A DNA stretch of 35,242 bases from Clostridia bacterium (GCA_017623575.1 JAGAOS010000008.1:1-35242), one strand, 5' to 3'. Counted from the stretch's first letter, positions 25,861-33,295 are shown. Numbers and translations: made by a program. The notes: generated by a model not told the origin, from the letters alone.

Positions 25861-26332
25861 TCTTTTGCGCCTGCTCTTTCACAATGCTTTTTACTGTTTT
25901 TTCAAGCTTTATAGCCAATTCCTCGGCAAGCTCTTTTTCTAAAAATCTTACAACTATTTCTCCACCCGCAGTTGTAGCCATAACCTTAGCAAGACCCGTA
26001 AGCCTATCAATAGGTCCGCTTTCAACCGTAATCTGATGCACACGCTCAATGGGGGCGATGGTTGTTGACACAAATAAAATGCCCTCACGCACAACTATAC
26101 GGTTTTCATCTATTAAGTAGCTGTAACGAAAATATCTTATAAAAGCCGAGGCTATAATTATAAGGTTAAAAAAGGCAAGAAAAGAAACAAGGACTATGGT
26201 TACAATCGGCTTAAAGCCTTCATTAATAATCCACACAACAAGCGCTGCAATATCTAATATTGCCACAACCAAAACTGCAGTAATAAGCATATTGATTATT
26301 GCCTTTTTATTAACTCTGTTAAGTTTAAACAT
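25850..26332 (-). CDS. YdbS-like membrane protein with PH domain
   Basis: 160 aa. Two N-terminal helices (residues ~12-33 and ~38-62) precede a bPH_2 domain ('YSYLIDENRIVVREGILFVSTTIAPIERVHQITVESGPIDRLTGLAKV'), which is the characteristic YdbS layout. The charged C-terminus overlaps the start of the YdbT-like gene by 11 bp, so the two are almost certainly translated together and probably form a complex. GGAGGAGG upstream supports the ATG. Confidence 0.83.
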   Translation of the reverse strand: MFKLNRVNKKAIINMLITAVLVVAILDIAALVVWIINEGFKPIVTIVLVSFLAFFNLIIIASAFIRYFRYSYLIDENRIVVREGILFVSTTIAPIERVHQITVESGPIDRLTGLAKVMATTAGGEIVVRFLEKELAEELAIKLEKTVKSIVKEQAQKNEE

Positions 26333-26371
26333 TCTTAATCCTCCTCCGCTTTGTTAAAACAGCAGTAAATC

Positions 26372-27031
26372 TTAAATAAGCTGTTGACCGTTAATATCCA
26401 GCTTAAAGCTGAGTCCAAGGCACTCTGCCGCCTTACGGCAAAGAATCATACGGTCTAAAAAGATTTCAAAATAATCCATAACCGAGCCATAGGCTGTATC
26501 TATACGAAGCTTGAGCTTGATTATTTTACGCTCTTTTTCAATTAAAAGCTCAGAATTTATAACCGAATAATTAACCCTGTCATGAATATCAAAGCTGGTT
26601 TCATCATTATTGCGGACTCTGCTACGGCGAACATCAGATTTATCGGCAAGAATCAAAGCGGCTGCTACTGCATTTACGGGTACACCAACGCCCTCATCAT
26701 GGTTGCCGATTGCCGATACAACATCGGCTATATCTGCGGCATCCATACCAAGATTATCCAAAATGCGAAATGCCATAACCGCTCCGCTTTGAGAATGCTC
26801 TACCCTGTTTACAAGATTGCCTATATCGTGCATATAGCCCGCTATTTTAGCAAGCTCCACCTCGCGACTGCTATAACCCAGCTTCTGAAGGATTTCTGCC
26901 GCAACCGTAGAAACCTTTGTTACATGAGCGAAGCTGTGCTCGGTATAGCCCAAGGCTTTAAGCGATTCATCTGCTTTGGTAATGTAAACCGAAATTGCAG
27001 GATTATTCTTTACATCCTTAAATGTAAGCAT
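26372..27031 (-). CDS. HD domain phosphohydrolase
   Basis: 219 aa metal-dependent phosphohydrolase. Metal-ligand residues His36, His68-Asp69 (MHDIGN) and a further His79 are visible, with 'GNHDEGVG' near residue 111 and 'ILADKSDVRRSR' near 132. This is an HD/HD-like hydrolase of nucleotides or similar phosphate esters; the substrate is not readable. I chose ATG 27031 over a more upstream ATG at 27073 because AAGGGGA lies 9 nt before it and because the longer start would leave no leader after the predicted promoter. It leads the operon through the PH proteins, luxS and ywlG (39-bp gap to the next gene). Confidence 0.88.
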   Translation of the reverse strand: MLTFKDVKNNPAISVYITKADESLKALGYTEHSFAHVTKVSTVAAEILQKLGYSSREVELAKIAGYMHDIGNLVNRVEHSQSGAVMAFRILDNLGMDAADIADVVSAIGNHDEGVGVPVNAVAAALILADKSDVRRSRVRNNDETSFDIHDRVNYSVINSELLIEKERKIIKLKLRIDTAYGSVMDYFEIFLDRMILCRKAAECLGLSFKLDINGQQLI

Positions 27032-27084
27032 ATTAATGAATTTCCCCTTTTTGTATATGGCATAAAAAAACAAATATTCATTTT

Positions 27085-27113
27085 ATTATCCCACAAAAGC
27101 GCTTATTTTTCAA
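27085..27113 (-). promoter_or_regulatory. SigA-type promoter of the HD-PH-luxS operon
   Basis: On the minus strand TTGAAA (27108-27113), 17 bp, then GATAAT (27085-27090). Leader of about 45 nt before ATG 27031. The rest of the 27114-27279 stretch is A/T-rich and shows no gene. Confidence 0.7.
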
Positions 27114-27279
27114 GACTTTAATGTGCTATTTTTCTTGAAAATATTGTATTTTTTTATTATTTAATATTGCAGTTAATTTAAATAGCCAAAAATTAAAGAA
27201 AAATGCCGAAAAAAAGAGAAAAACTGTAAAAAACAGATATATTTTTAAATATCGGATGATTTTGAATGAAATTGTCGTA

Positions 27280-27317
27280 GAACCGTATTTGCGGTTCATA
27301 TGAACCTTTGATATAAT
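27280..27317 (+). promoter_or_regulatory. Promoter with overlapping palindromic operator of the DUF1836-NfeD-flotillin operon
   Basis: -35 TTGCGG (27289-27294) and -10 TATAAT (27312-27317) are 17 bp apart. A perfect 14-bp palindrome GGTTCATATGAACC (27293-27306) fills the spacer. A third half-site GAACC at 27280-27284 makes a second inverted repeat with GGTTC at 27293-27297. A repressor bound here would block RNA polymerase directly. Confidence 0.75.
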
Positions 27318-27358
27318 AAGCATAGAAAATACAGTTATTCATTACGGAGGTGTGCCAT

Positions 27359-27937
27359 ATGCAGATGAAATTTTTTCCGGGAACTACACTCCCCTTTGAT
27401 TCCAAATTTTGTGAAAATTCATTTTTTATAATATCTTCACTTTGCGCCGCAACGGGTGGCATTACACTCTCCCAGCTTACTGAAATGACAGGTCTTGAGG
27501 GCACAACCATTCAAAACTGGGTCAAACGAGGTTGGGTTTCAAAAACTATTGGCAAAAAATATAATGAACGGCAAATTGCCAGAATACTTATTATAAGTAT
27601 ACTCAGAGATTCAATTCAGCTGGAGCAGATTGCAAAGCTTATGAGCTATGTAAACGGCTCGGTGGATGATATGACAGATGATATTATTAATGAGGGCGAG
27701 CTATACAACAGACTTTGTACAATTATTTTTTCGCTTGATGAAAATAAGCTTTCGGGGGAATCTGTAAAATCAGCCATAAGGAAGCATCTGGCCGATTACA
27801 AAGGACCACTGCCCGATTCAAAGGAAAGACTTTTTTCCGCCCTCAGGGTTATGGTAACGGCGTATATAGCCGCTATGATAAAGCGAAAATCGGAAAGACT
27901 GTGTAACGAGCTGCTGGATGATTCAACAATTCAGTAA
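27359..27937 (+). CDS. DUF1836 domain protein, probable MerR-like regulator
   Basis: 192 aa. The family begins with a winged-HTH-like part ('LSQLTEMTGLEGTTIQNWVKRGWVSK', residues ~40-65), followed by 'KKYNERQIARILIISILRDSIQLEQIAKLMSYVNG', which matches the usual DUF1836 pattern (the name marks an unknown function). ATG 27359 is chosen over GTG 27350 because GGAGGTG (27346-27352) lies 6 nt upstream. It is the first gene of the operon with a small membrane protein, NfeD and flotillin and may bind the palindromes in its own promoter; that is inference. Confidence 0.82.
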   Translation: MQMKFFPGTTLPFDSKFCENSFFIISSLCAATGGITLSQLTEMTGLEGTTIQNWVKRGWVSKTIGKKYNERQIARILIISILRDSIQLEQIAKLMSYVNGSVDDMTDDIINEGELYNRLCTIIFSLDENKLSGESVKSAIRKHLADYKGPLPDSKERLFSALRVMVTAYIAAMIKRKSERLCNELLDDSTIQ

Positions 27938-27948
27938 GAGGTAATGCA

Positions 27949-28467
27949 ATGAAAGTTATTCTTACAAAAATCGGAATTTACGCTTCATTTCTTTTTTGGG
28001 GACTATGTATGAGTATTTTATTTATTCTTATATCGTATCCCATAGAAATGGCTTTTACCCTTTCTCCGATGGCAGAACGAATAATAAAAACAATTTTAGG
28101 TGAATTAGGTGTAATATTAACACTGTTTTTGTTGTCATATAAAGAAGGATACAGAAACAGGCAGTTTAATCTAAAAGTAACTATTATAGCTTGTATAGTT
28201 GTTTTTGTTATTCAACAAATATTAGCACCGCTTCTTACCTACGCCGCTTATGTTTCAGGAGCAGGAAGTTTATTTTTAGCCGATTTATTTTATTTAAAAA
28301 ACAAGTTAGGCTTTTACACACTTGTTCCGCCTATCATTAAACATATATGTATGACTGCATCGTATATTTTTTTAGTTGTTCCTGCGTTTTTATGCGGAGA
28401 ACTGCTAGGAGTTAAAAAACGCAAAAAAGAAATTAAAATATTAACTCGAAAGGAGAATTTATTATGA
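27949..28467 (+). CDS. Small polytopic membrane protein of the flotillin operon
   Basis: 172 aa, family not recognised. Four hydrophobic helices: residues ~7-28, ~42-62, ~74-97 and ~125-147, with a basic C-terminus (LGVKKRKKEIKILTRK). It starts 11 bp after the DUF1836 gene and its stop overlaps the next start by ATGA (28464-28467), so it is translated together with NfeD. The AGAGGT-like ribosome site is weak, another sign of coupling. Confidence 0.75.
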   Translation: MKVILTKIGIYASFLFWGLCMSILFILISYPIEMAFTLSPMAERIIKTILGELGVILTLFLLSYKEGYRNRQFNLKVTIIACIVVFVIQQILAPLLTYAAYVSGAGSLFLADLFYLKNKLGFYTLVPPIIKHICMTASYIFLVVPAFLCGELLGVKKRKKEIKILTRKENLL

Positions 28468-29165
28468 ACTTTATTACCGATTGGTGGACAGGAATGAACA
28501 TATTGCAGCAAAGCTTTGCGTTGGTTGCAATACCCGCCACTGTTATGCTGTTTTTACAAACTATAATGCTGCTTTTAGGTATAGGCGGCTCCCACGATAC
28601 AGATTCACATACCGACGGACATTTTGGGGATAGTCACGATGATTTTGCAGACAATATCCACCTTGGCGATGATGCGGATTTTGCAGATGATTTAAGCATT
28701 GACCATCCGGAACATATAGACCACGCCCACCACGACGCGGGATTAAGACTTTTTACGGTGCGTGGAATTATAGCCTTCTTTTCGGTTGGCGGCTGGCTTG
28801 GTGTTGTGCTTGGTGAAACAACTCTGCACACCTCTTTGGTTATTTTAATTTCTCTGCTTGGCGGTTTGATTTCACTTATTGTTACCGCTTTGATTTTAAA
28901 ATGGAGCTTAAAGCTACAAGACTCGGGTAATATTGATATAAGAGGGGCGCTGGGAAAAACGGCTCAGGTTTATATTCCAATACCTGCAAATGGTAAATCC
29001 TTTGGTAAGGTCACCTTTGTTCTGCAGGACAGATATGTTGAATATTCTGCCATCACCCAGCATAGCGAAACCCTGAAAACCGACAGTCTGGTAAAAATTA
29101 CGGGTATTATTAATCAGTCTACACTGATTGTTAAACCAATAGCTGAAGATACTTCGGCTGTATAA
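28464..29165 (+). CDS. NfeD-like membrane protein with His/Asp-rich loop
   Basis: 233 aa. Membrane helix at residues ~19-41, then a polar loop, residues 44-91, with about 10 His and 15 Asp, then two more helices at ~100-120 and ~125-147, and a C-terminal OB-fold (residues ~155-230: 'GALGKTAQVYIPIPANGKSFGKVTF ... SLVKITGIINQSTLIVKPI') as in NfeD/YuaF proteins. NfeD proteins pair with flotillin and organise membrane microdomains. AAGGAG supports ATG 28464. The His/Asp-rich loop suggests divalent metal binding, which is inference; its side of the membrane was not determined. Confidence 0.87.
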   Translation: MNFITDWWTGMNILQQSFALVAIPATVMLFLQTIMLLLGIGGSHDTDSHTDGHFGDSHDDFADNIHLGDDADFADDLSIDHPEHIDHAHHDAGLRLFTVRGIIAFFSVGGWLGVVLGETTLHTSLVILISLLGGLISLIVTALILKWSLKLQDSGNIDIRGALGKTAQVYIPIPANGKSFGKVTFVLQDRYVEYSAITQHSETLKTDSLVKITGIINQSTLIVKPIAEDTSAV

Positions 29166-29182
29166 TAAAAGGAGGCAATTTT

Positions 29183-30583
29183 ATGTCAAGCAATCTTGTA
29201 ATTCTTTTGGTAGTAATAGGCGTTTTGCTTTTCTCGCTTATTGTACTGCTGCTGTCACGCTACCGCCGTTGCCCTTCCGATAAGGTTATGGTTATTTACG
29301 GTAAGGTTGGCACCAACAAGGATGGCTCTGCCCGCTCTGCTAAATGTATACACGGTGGCGCCGCCTTCATCTGGCCGGTTATTCAGGCATTTGAATATCT
29401 GGATTTAACACCTATTTCCATTAATGTTGACCTTACAAACGCACTTTCGCATCAGAACATTCGTGTTGATGTTCCCTCCCGCTTTACTGTTGGTATTTCC
29501 ACAGAGGCAGGCACAATGCAGAATGCCGCTGAACGACTTCTTGGTCTTAAAATGATGGAAGTTCAGGAGCTTGCAAAGGATATTATTTTTGGTCAGCTTC
29601 GTTTGGTAATCGCCACAATGGATATTGAGGAAATCAACACCGACCGCGACAAGTTTGTGGAGGCAGTTTACCACAATGTTGAAACCGAGCTTAAAAAGAT
29701 TGGTCTTAGACTTATAAATGTTAATGTTACCGATATTACCGATGAATCGGGATATATTGAGGCTCTTGGTAAGGAAGCCGCCGCAAAGGCTATAAACGAT
29801 GCTAAAAAGTCGGTTGCCGAGAAAAACCGCGACGGTTCTATAGGTGAATCTCAAGCCGTTAAGGATCAGCGTATTCAGGTTGCTGAGGCTGATGCCGCCG
29901 CTATTGCCGGTGAAAATGAATCCAAGGCCGCCATTGCTCAATCGGATGCTACCCGCCGCGAGTTAGAGGCTGAGGCTCTTCGCCGCGCAACCGCCGCTGA
30001 GCAGATTGCCGAGGCTAAGGCTTTGGAAGAGGCTTATGCCGCTCAACAATTAGCCGAGCAAGCCCGTGCCGAACGAGAAGAAGCAACCCAAAAGGCGGAT
30101 GTTATTGTTAAGGCGAAGATTGAAAAAGAGCGTATGGAATTAGCCGCCGAGGCTGAAGCCGAACAGGCTCGCCGTAAGGCAAAGGGTGAAGCCGATGCCA
30201 TTTACGCCACTATGGAAGCTCAGGCTCGCGGTGCTCAGGAAATACTTGAAAAGCAGGCAGAGGGCTTTAAAAAGATTGTTGACGCCGCAGGCGGAGATGC
30301 AAATGCCGCTGTTCAGTTAATGCTTGTTGACAAGATTGAGGAGCTTATTAAAATTCAGGTTGAAGCCGTTAAGAATCTTAAAATTGATAAGGTTACCGTT
30401 TGGGATTCTATGGGCGGTAAGGATGGCAGCTCTACAACATCAAACTTCCTTTCGGGTATGATGAAATCCATTCCTCCCCTTAATGAAACCTTTAAAATGG
30501 CAGGTATAAAAATTCCCGAATTTTTAGGCAAAGAAATTGAGGAAGACTCCATTACACCGCAAACCGAAACAGATTCTAAATAA
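29183..30583 (+). CDS. floT: Flotillin
   Basis: 466 aa SPFH-family scaffold of bacterial lipid-microdomains. One N-terminal membrane helix (residues ~5-25), an SPFH/band-7 domain to ~190 ('KVMVIYGKVGTNKDGSARSAKCIHGGAAFIWP', 'FTVGISTEAGTMQNAAERLLG', 'INVNVTDITDESGYIEALGKEAA'), then a long Ala/Glu-rich coiled coil (~195-360) typical of flotillins, and a C-terminal tail. AAAGGAGG supports the ATG. It follows NfeD by 17 bp as in YuaF-YuaG of Bacillus. Likely effects: membrane order, cell-wall and signalling enzymes; the specific partners here are unknown. Confidence 0.94.
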   Translation: MSSNLVILLVVIGVLLFSLIVLLLSRYRRCPSDKVMVIYGKVGTNKDGSARSAKCIHGGAAFIWPVIQAFEYLDLTPISINVDLTNALSHQNIRVDVPSRFTVGISTEAGTMQNAAERLLGLKMMEVQELAKDIIFGQLRLVIATMDIEEINTDRDKFVEAVYHNVETELKKIGLRLINVNVTDITDESGYIEALGKEAAAKAINDAKKSVAEKNRDGSIGESQAVKDQRIQVAEADAAAIAGENESKAAIAQSDATRRELEAEALRRATAAEQIAEAKALEEAYAAQQLAEQARAEREEATQKADVIVKAKIEKERMELAAEAEAEQARRKAKGEADAIYATMEAQARGAQEILEKQAEGFKKIVDAAGGDANAAVQLMLVDKIEELIKIQVEAVKNLKIDKVTVWDSMGGKDGSSTTSNFLSGMMKSIPPLNETFKMAGIKIPEFLGKEIEEDSITPQTETDSK

Positions 30584-30637
30584 TAAAAATCACAATTTCT
30601 AAAAAAGCAAACCTAACAATTAATTAATAAATAACAA

Positions 30638-30674
30638 ACACGCCGCAAAGGAAGTTGAACTTGCTTTGCGGTGT
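30638..30674 (+). terminator. Probable terminator after the flotillin operon
   Basis: CGCAAAG and surrounding bases at 30641-30650 pair with CTTTGCGGTGT (30664-30674), with a second short pairing inside (AAGTTGAACTT). The following T run is short, so strength is moderate. Confidence 0.6.
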
Positions 30675-30755
30675 ATCGCTTTTCATATTATTATCTCAAT
30701 AAAATCTTAAAATTTTTAATACCTAAAAACACTTTTTATAAAGAATAATAGATAA

Positions 30756-30995
30756 TATCAAAATTTTACAACCTCTTTATATTTTAGGAAAAAATATTAT
30801 ACTAAATTTACCACGCAAAATTTAATAAAAAACGGTCATGTATATGATAACGAAGAGGATTTAATCTGCAATATTTGCAATGAAGAAAGACCGCCATATA
30901 TCCTTGGAGATGTTTCTGATGACGGTTATGCTGATTTAAATGATATTGTTGTTCTTTCACAATATGTTGCAGGATGGAATGTTGAAATATTTTAA
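30756..30995 (+). pseudogene. Remnant of a dockerin-domain protein gene
   Basis: An open stretch of 80 codons with no start codon and a stop before it (TAA at 30753-30755). Its translation ends in a dockerin-like F-hand motif: 'LGDVSDDGYADLNDIVVLSQYVAGWNVEIF', preceded by 'NGHVYDNEEDLICNICNEER', a Cys motif common next to dockerins in Clostridia. Only one F-hand repeat is present where dockerins normally have two, and the calcium loop has lost a usual Gly/Asn. No ribosome site or promoter was seen. It is best read as the 3' end of a deleted extracellular enzyme or cell-surface protein. It fills most of the otherwise gene-free 30584-31048 interval. Confidence 0.72.
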
Positions 30996-31013
30996 ATTGT
31001 AAAATATTCAAAA

Positions 31014-31042
31014 ACGGCTTGAAGCATTTTGCTTCAAGCCGT
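31014..31042. terminator. Bidirectional terminator before the YabE-like gene
   Basis: A perfect 12-bp stem: ACGGCTTGAAGC (31014-31025) and its complement at 31031-31042, with a 5-nt ATTTT loop. T runs follow on both strands. It terminates the minus-strand gene ending at 31049 and may also end transcription from the dockerin remnant. Confidence 0.88.
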
Positions 31043-31048
31043 AATTTT

Positions 31049-32128
31049 TTATAAGAAATAGATTACTACATCGCGGCGACCGAACTGACGGCACTCGCTT
31101 TTTGTGTTAAAGAAAAGATCTACATTGTTAGGTCTTTTTCTTATAAATCCGCCTGTATCGGCTGCAATTGCATAGCCGTAAACATACTTTCCGTCGGCAG
31201 ATACAATAAACATTTTGGTTCCGTAAGGAATAACCTTGGGATTAACTGCAATATAACCTGTCTGGGGTAAAACACCACTTGCACAGCGGGTACCGGAATG
31301 ATCGGTATAAGCAGTAGCTTCCACAGTCACCTTCTTTTTATAAGAGGTTGGAATACCCTTGTTGGTAAGGGTAAGATTTGCGGGAGCTTTAAGTGTGGAA
31401 ATAGTTTTAATTGAAGAATAGGGCTTTGTGCCGTTTGCGGTTGTAGTAGTTTTCTTTTTATTAACAACCTTGGTGCCTATAACGGTAACCTTATCTACCG
31501 CGGGTTTTGTTACAACGGTTGAAACTGTTTCGGTTGCGGTAACAACACCATTTTTATAGGTCTTTTTAACTGTTACTGTACGGCTGCCGTTTACGCCGCC
31601 CTTAACCTGCTTTTTGCCTTTTTCAAGGCTGGAAGAATACTCAACCTTTGCGGTAAAGGGAATGCTTTCTTTATAGCTTTCGGTAACATATTTTACAGAT
31701 ACAACATCAATATAGGTTTCTTCGGTAAGAACTGCTTCGGGCTTCAGGTTGCAAACAGAGCTCTCATCCAATGTAACGCCTGCCTCTGCAAGAGCATCAG
31801 CAACGGTGCCACCTACCATATTAACCATTTTGGTTTCACTACCTACTGTAATGTATACAGGGAATGCACGCCTTACAGTAAGAACAGATGCACCATTTGA
31901 ATTTGTTTCAAGAAGTGCCTTGTCACCAACCGAAAGAGAAATTTCTGCATCGCGAAGAATTTCCTCGGCGGTAGTACGATGTGTACTAAGCTCGATTGTT
32001 TTTCCACCGTCTACAATAGTTACGGTGTTGTTATTAGCTGCAGCAAAAGCAACCAGACTGGATGCCATAACGGTGCTGATTAAAAGTGCAGTAACACATT
32101 TAACAATCATAAGTTTAATTGTACTCAT
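31049..32128 (-). CDS. YabE-like secreted cell-wall protein: ubiquitin-like DUF348, G5 and 3D domains
   Basis: 359 aa. N-terminal signal-type helix (residues ~5-30, 'KLMIVKCVTALLISTVMASSLVAFAAA'). Then DUF348 ubiquitin-like repeats ('NNTVTIVDGGKTIELSTHRTTAEEIL', 'FPVYITVGSETKMVNMVGGTVADALAEAGV'), a G5 domain (~170-235) and a C-terminal 3D domain (~260-359) with the motif 'ATAYTDHSGTRCASG' and the aspartates of 'AADTGG'. This arrangement is that of YabE/Rpf2-like enzymes that trim peptidoglycan during growth or emergence from dormancy. ATG 32128 is chosen over an upstream ATG at 32203 because GGAGG (32136-32140) precedes it and the longer start would run into the structured leader. It has a strong promoter and a candidate WalR box. 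Confidence 0.9.
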   Translation of the reverse strand: MSTIKLMIVKCVTALLISTVMASSLVAFAAANNNTVTIVDGGKTIELSTHRTTAEEILRDAEISLSVGDKALLETNSNGASVLTVRRAFPVYITVGSETKMVNMVGGTVADALAEAGVTLDESSVCNLKPEAVLTEETYIDVVSVKYVTESYKESIPFTAKVEYSSSLEKGKKQVKGGVNGSRTVTVKKTYKNGVVTATETVSTVVTKPAVDKVTVIGTKVVNKKKTTTTANGTKPYSSIKTISTLKAPANLTLTNKGIPTSYKKKVTVEATAYTDHSGTRCASGVLPQTGYIAVNPKVIPYGTKMFIVSADGKYVYGYAIAADTGGFIRKRPNNVDLFFNTKSECRQFGRRDVVIYFL

Positions 32129-32140
32129 TAATAAACCTCC

Positions 32141-32262
32141 GTAATTACAGCAGTACCTGATGTTAAAGTTATTTTTGGTGTTCAGATGCACGGAAAAACG
32201 CATCTGCTACTGCTGAAAACCGATTTTTTATTTCGGTTATATTTGGCGCCTTTTTTGACGCC
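32141..32262 (-). promoter_or_regulatory. Structured 5' leader of the YabE-like gene
   Basis: Three hairpins line up in the transcript. At the predicted 5' end GGCGTC/GGCGCC (32257-32262 with 32245-32250) forms a 6-bp stem with an A6 loop. Next AACCGA/TCGGTT (32233-32238 with 32218-32223), followed by four T's, resembles a weak attenuator. Last, a larger element has an 8-bp outer stem (32208-32215 with 32148-32155) enclosing a 7-bp hairpin CAGATGC/GCATCTG (32200-32206 with 32183-32189) and a 27-nt single-stranded A/C-rich segment; it ends 8 nt before the ribosome site. It does not fit the ydaO or c-di-GMP riboswitch pattern I know. Confidence 0.55.
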
Positions 32263-32268
32263 TTAAGC

Positions 32269-32297
32269 AGTATATACCAAAAAACCTCGGGGGTCAA
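32269..32297 (-). promoter_or_regulatory. Strong SigA-type promoter of the YabE-like gene
   Basis: On the minus strand TTGACC (32292-32297), 17 bp, then TATACT (32269-32274). Predicted start near 32262, giving a leader of about 134 nt. The -35 is one half of a GGGGTCAA/TTGACCCC inverted repeat whose other half is at 32340-32347. Confidence 0.8.
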
Positions 32298-32364
32298 GGT
32301 AAAAAAATCACCTTTTGGTATGCAAAATAGCCAAACTTTTTGACCCCAAAATCCCAAAATAAAG

Positions 32365-32381
32365 ATTACAAACCTGTAACA
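32365..32381 (-). promoter_or_regulatory. Candidate WalR (YycF) binding box
   Basis: On the minus strand TGTTAC, 5 nt, TGTAAT: an exact match to the published Firmicutes WalR consensus TGTWAH-N5-TGTWAH. It lies about 110 bp upstream of the predicted start of the YabE-like gene. WalR commonly controls peptidoglycan hydrolases of this kind, so the match is meaningful. No walRK genes lie in the window. Confidence 0.55.
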
Positions 32382-32735
32382 TTTTCGTTTAAAAGGGTCA
32401 TTTTGTAACCTTTTCAATTCGTTTTTGTGCATTTTGCTACTAAATGTGAATTTTATTGTCACCGCGGCTGTATTTTTTTCTTTACAAATAGTAATATTTT
32501 GCTGTTTTTTGTTCAATTAGTCAATAACTTATTCGTATTTGCAAAGTGTTTTGTTAACTTCTTATAAAAAATTACCTTTTTAAACGCCCTAAAGCCACTG
32601 TTTTTAGCCCTAAAATCCTTTTATGCAATTTTTAAAAAGCCTTATTTTAAGTGTTTTTTTATACCTTTTTACTGTAATATATGCTTTTTAAAAAAGGAAT
32701 TTGCACCTTTAAAATGAAGCTACAGCTCTAACGGC

Positions 32736-32765
32736 TTGGTTACATAAAAAGGTATATGGCATAAT
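32736..32765 (+). promoter_or_regulatory. Possible promoter of mazF
   Basis: TTGGTT (32736-32741), 18 bp, then CATAAT (32760-32765). This would give a long ~140-nt leader before mazF, within which a GATGC/GCATT hairpin occurs (about 32850-32866). The stretch 32520-32735 is A/T-rich and shows no gene or clear structure. Confidence 0.4.
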
Positions 32766-32914
32766 ATAGAATATGGAAATAAATTAAAAAATATTCCTTT
32801 TACTGATTAAAATGTAACTCCGTGGCAAAAATAGTAACAGATGCAAAACGCATTTGTACATTATATTGTTCAGGCAGGCAACGCCCGAACTGATTTTATG
32901 AAAGGATGCTTAAA

Positions 32915-33271
32915 ATGACCGTTAAGCGTGGCGAAATTTATTATGCTGATTTAAGTCCCGTTGTAGGCTCCGAGCAGGGCGGTATAAGACCTGTGCTTAT
33001 AATACAAAATGATGTTGGTAACAAATACAGTCCCACAGTTATAGCGGCGGCTATAACCAGTCAACAGGATAAAGCCAGACTTCCAACACACATAAGCGTT
33101 GAGGCAGAGGGCTCGGGACTTCAAAAAAATTCGATTGTACTGCTGGAGCAGGTGCGAACCATTGATAAGCGCCGCTTAAAAGAAAAAATGGGTAATCTGG
33201 ATGTTATGATGATGGATAAGGTAGACCGCGCACTTTCGGTGAGCTTTGGTCTGCAGGGAAGAAATATATAA
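32915..33271 (+). CDS. MazF/EndoA-type mRNA interferase toxin, no antitoxin visible
   Basis: 118 aa, close in sequence to Bacillus EndoA (NdoA). Catalytic residues Arg25 and Thr48 are in place ('[29 protein letters not shown]'). Enzymes of this type cleave single-stranded mRNA at short U/A-rich sites. ATG 32915 is chosen over ATG 32906 because AAAGGA (32901-32906) is 8 nt upstream of the former. No antitoxin gene lies upstream or downstream: the 780 bp before it on either strand contain only the YabE-like gene's leader and regulatory region, and the next gene is birA. It is probably a single gene ended by the terminator at 33296. The lack of a partner may mean a loose antitoxin elsewhere. Confidence 0.92.
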   Translation: MTVKRGEIYYADLSPVVGSEQGGIRPVLIIQNDVGNKYSPTVIAAAITSQQDKARLPTHISVEAEGSGLQKNSIVLLEQVRTIDKRRLKEKMGNLDVMMMDKVDRALSVSFGLQGRNI

Positions 33272-33295
33272 ATATAATATGTAGGACAAGAATTG

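Noticed and set aside
32141-32262. ydaO-type c-di-AMP riboswitch in the YabE-like leader
   Set aside because: The position is right for one, but the conserved sequence blocks and length of that class were not found.
32169-32516. 115-codon minus-strand frame upstream of the YabE-like gene
   Set aside because: It covers the predicted promoter, leader and WalR-type box, has no ribosome site and no recognisable protein features.
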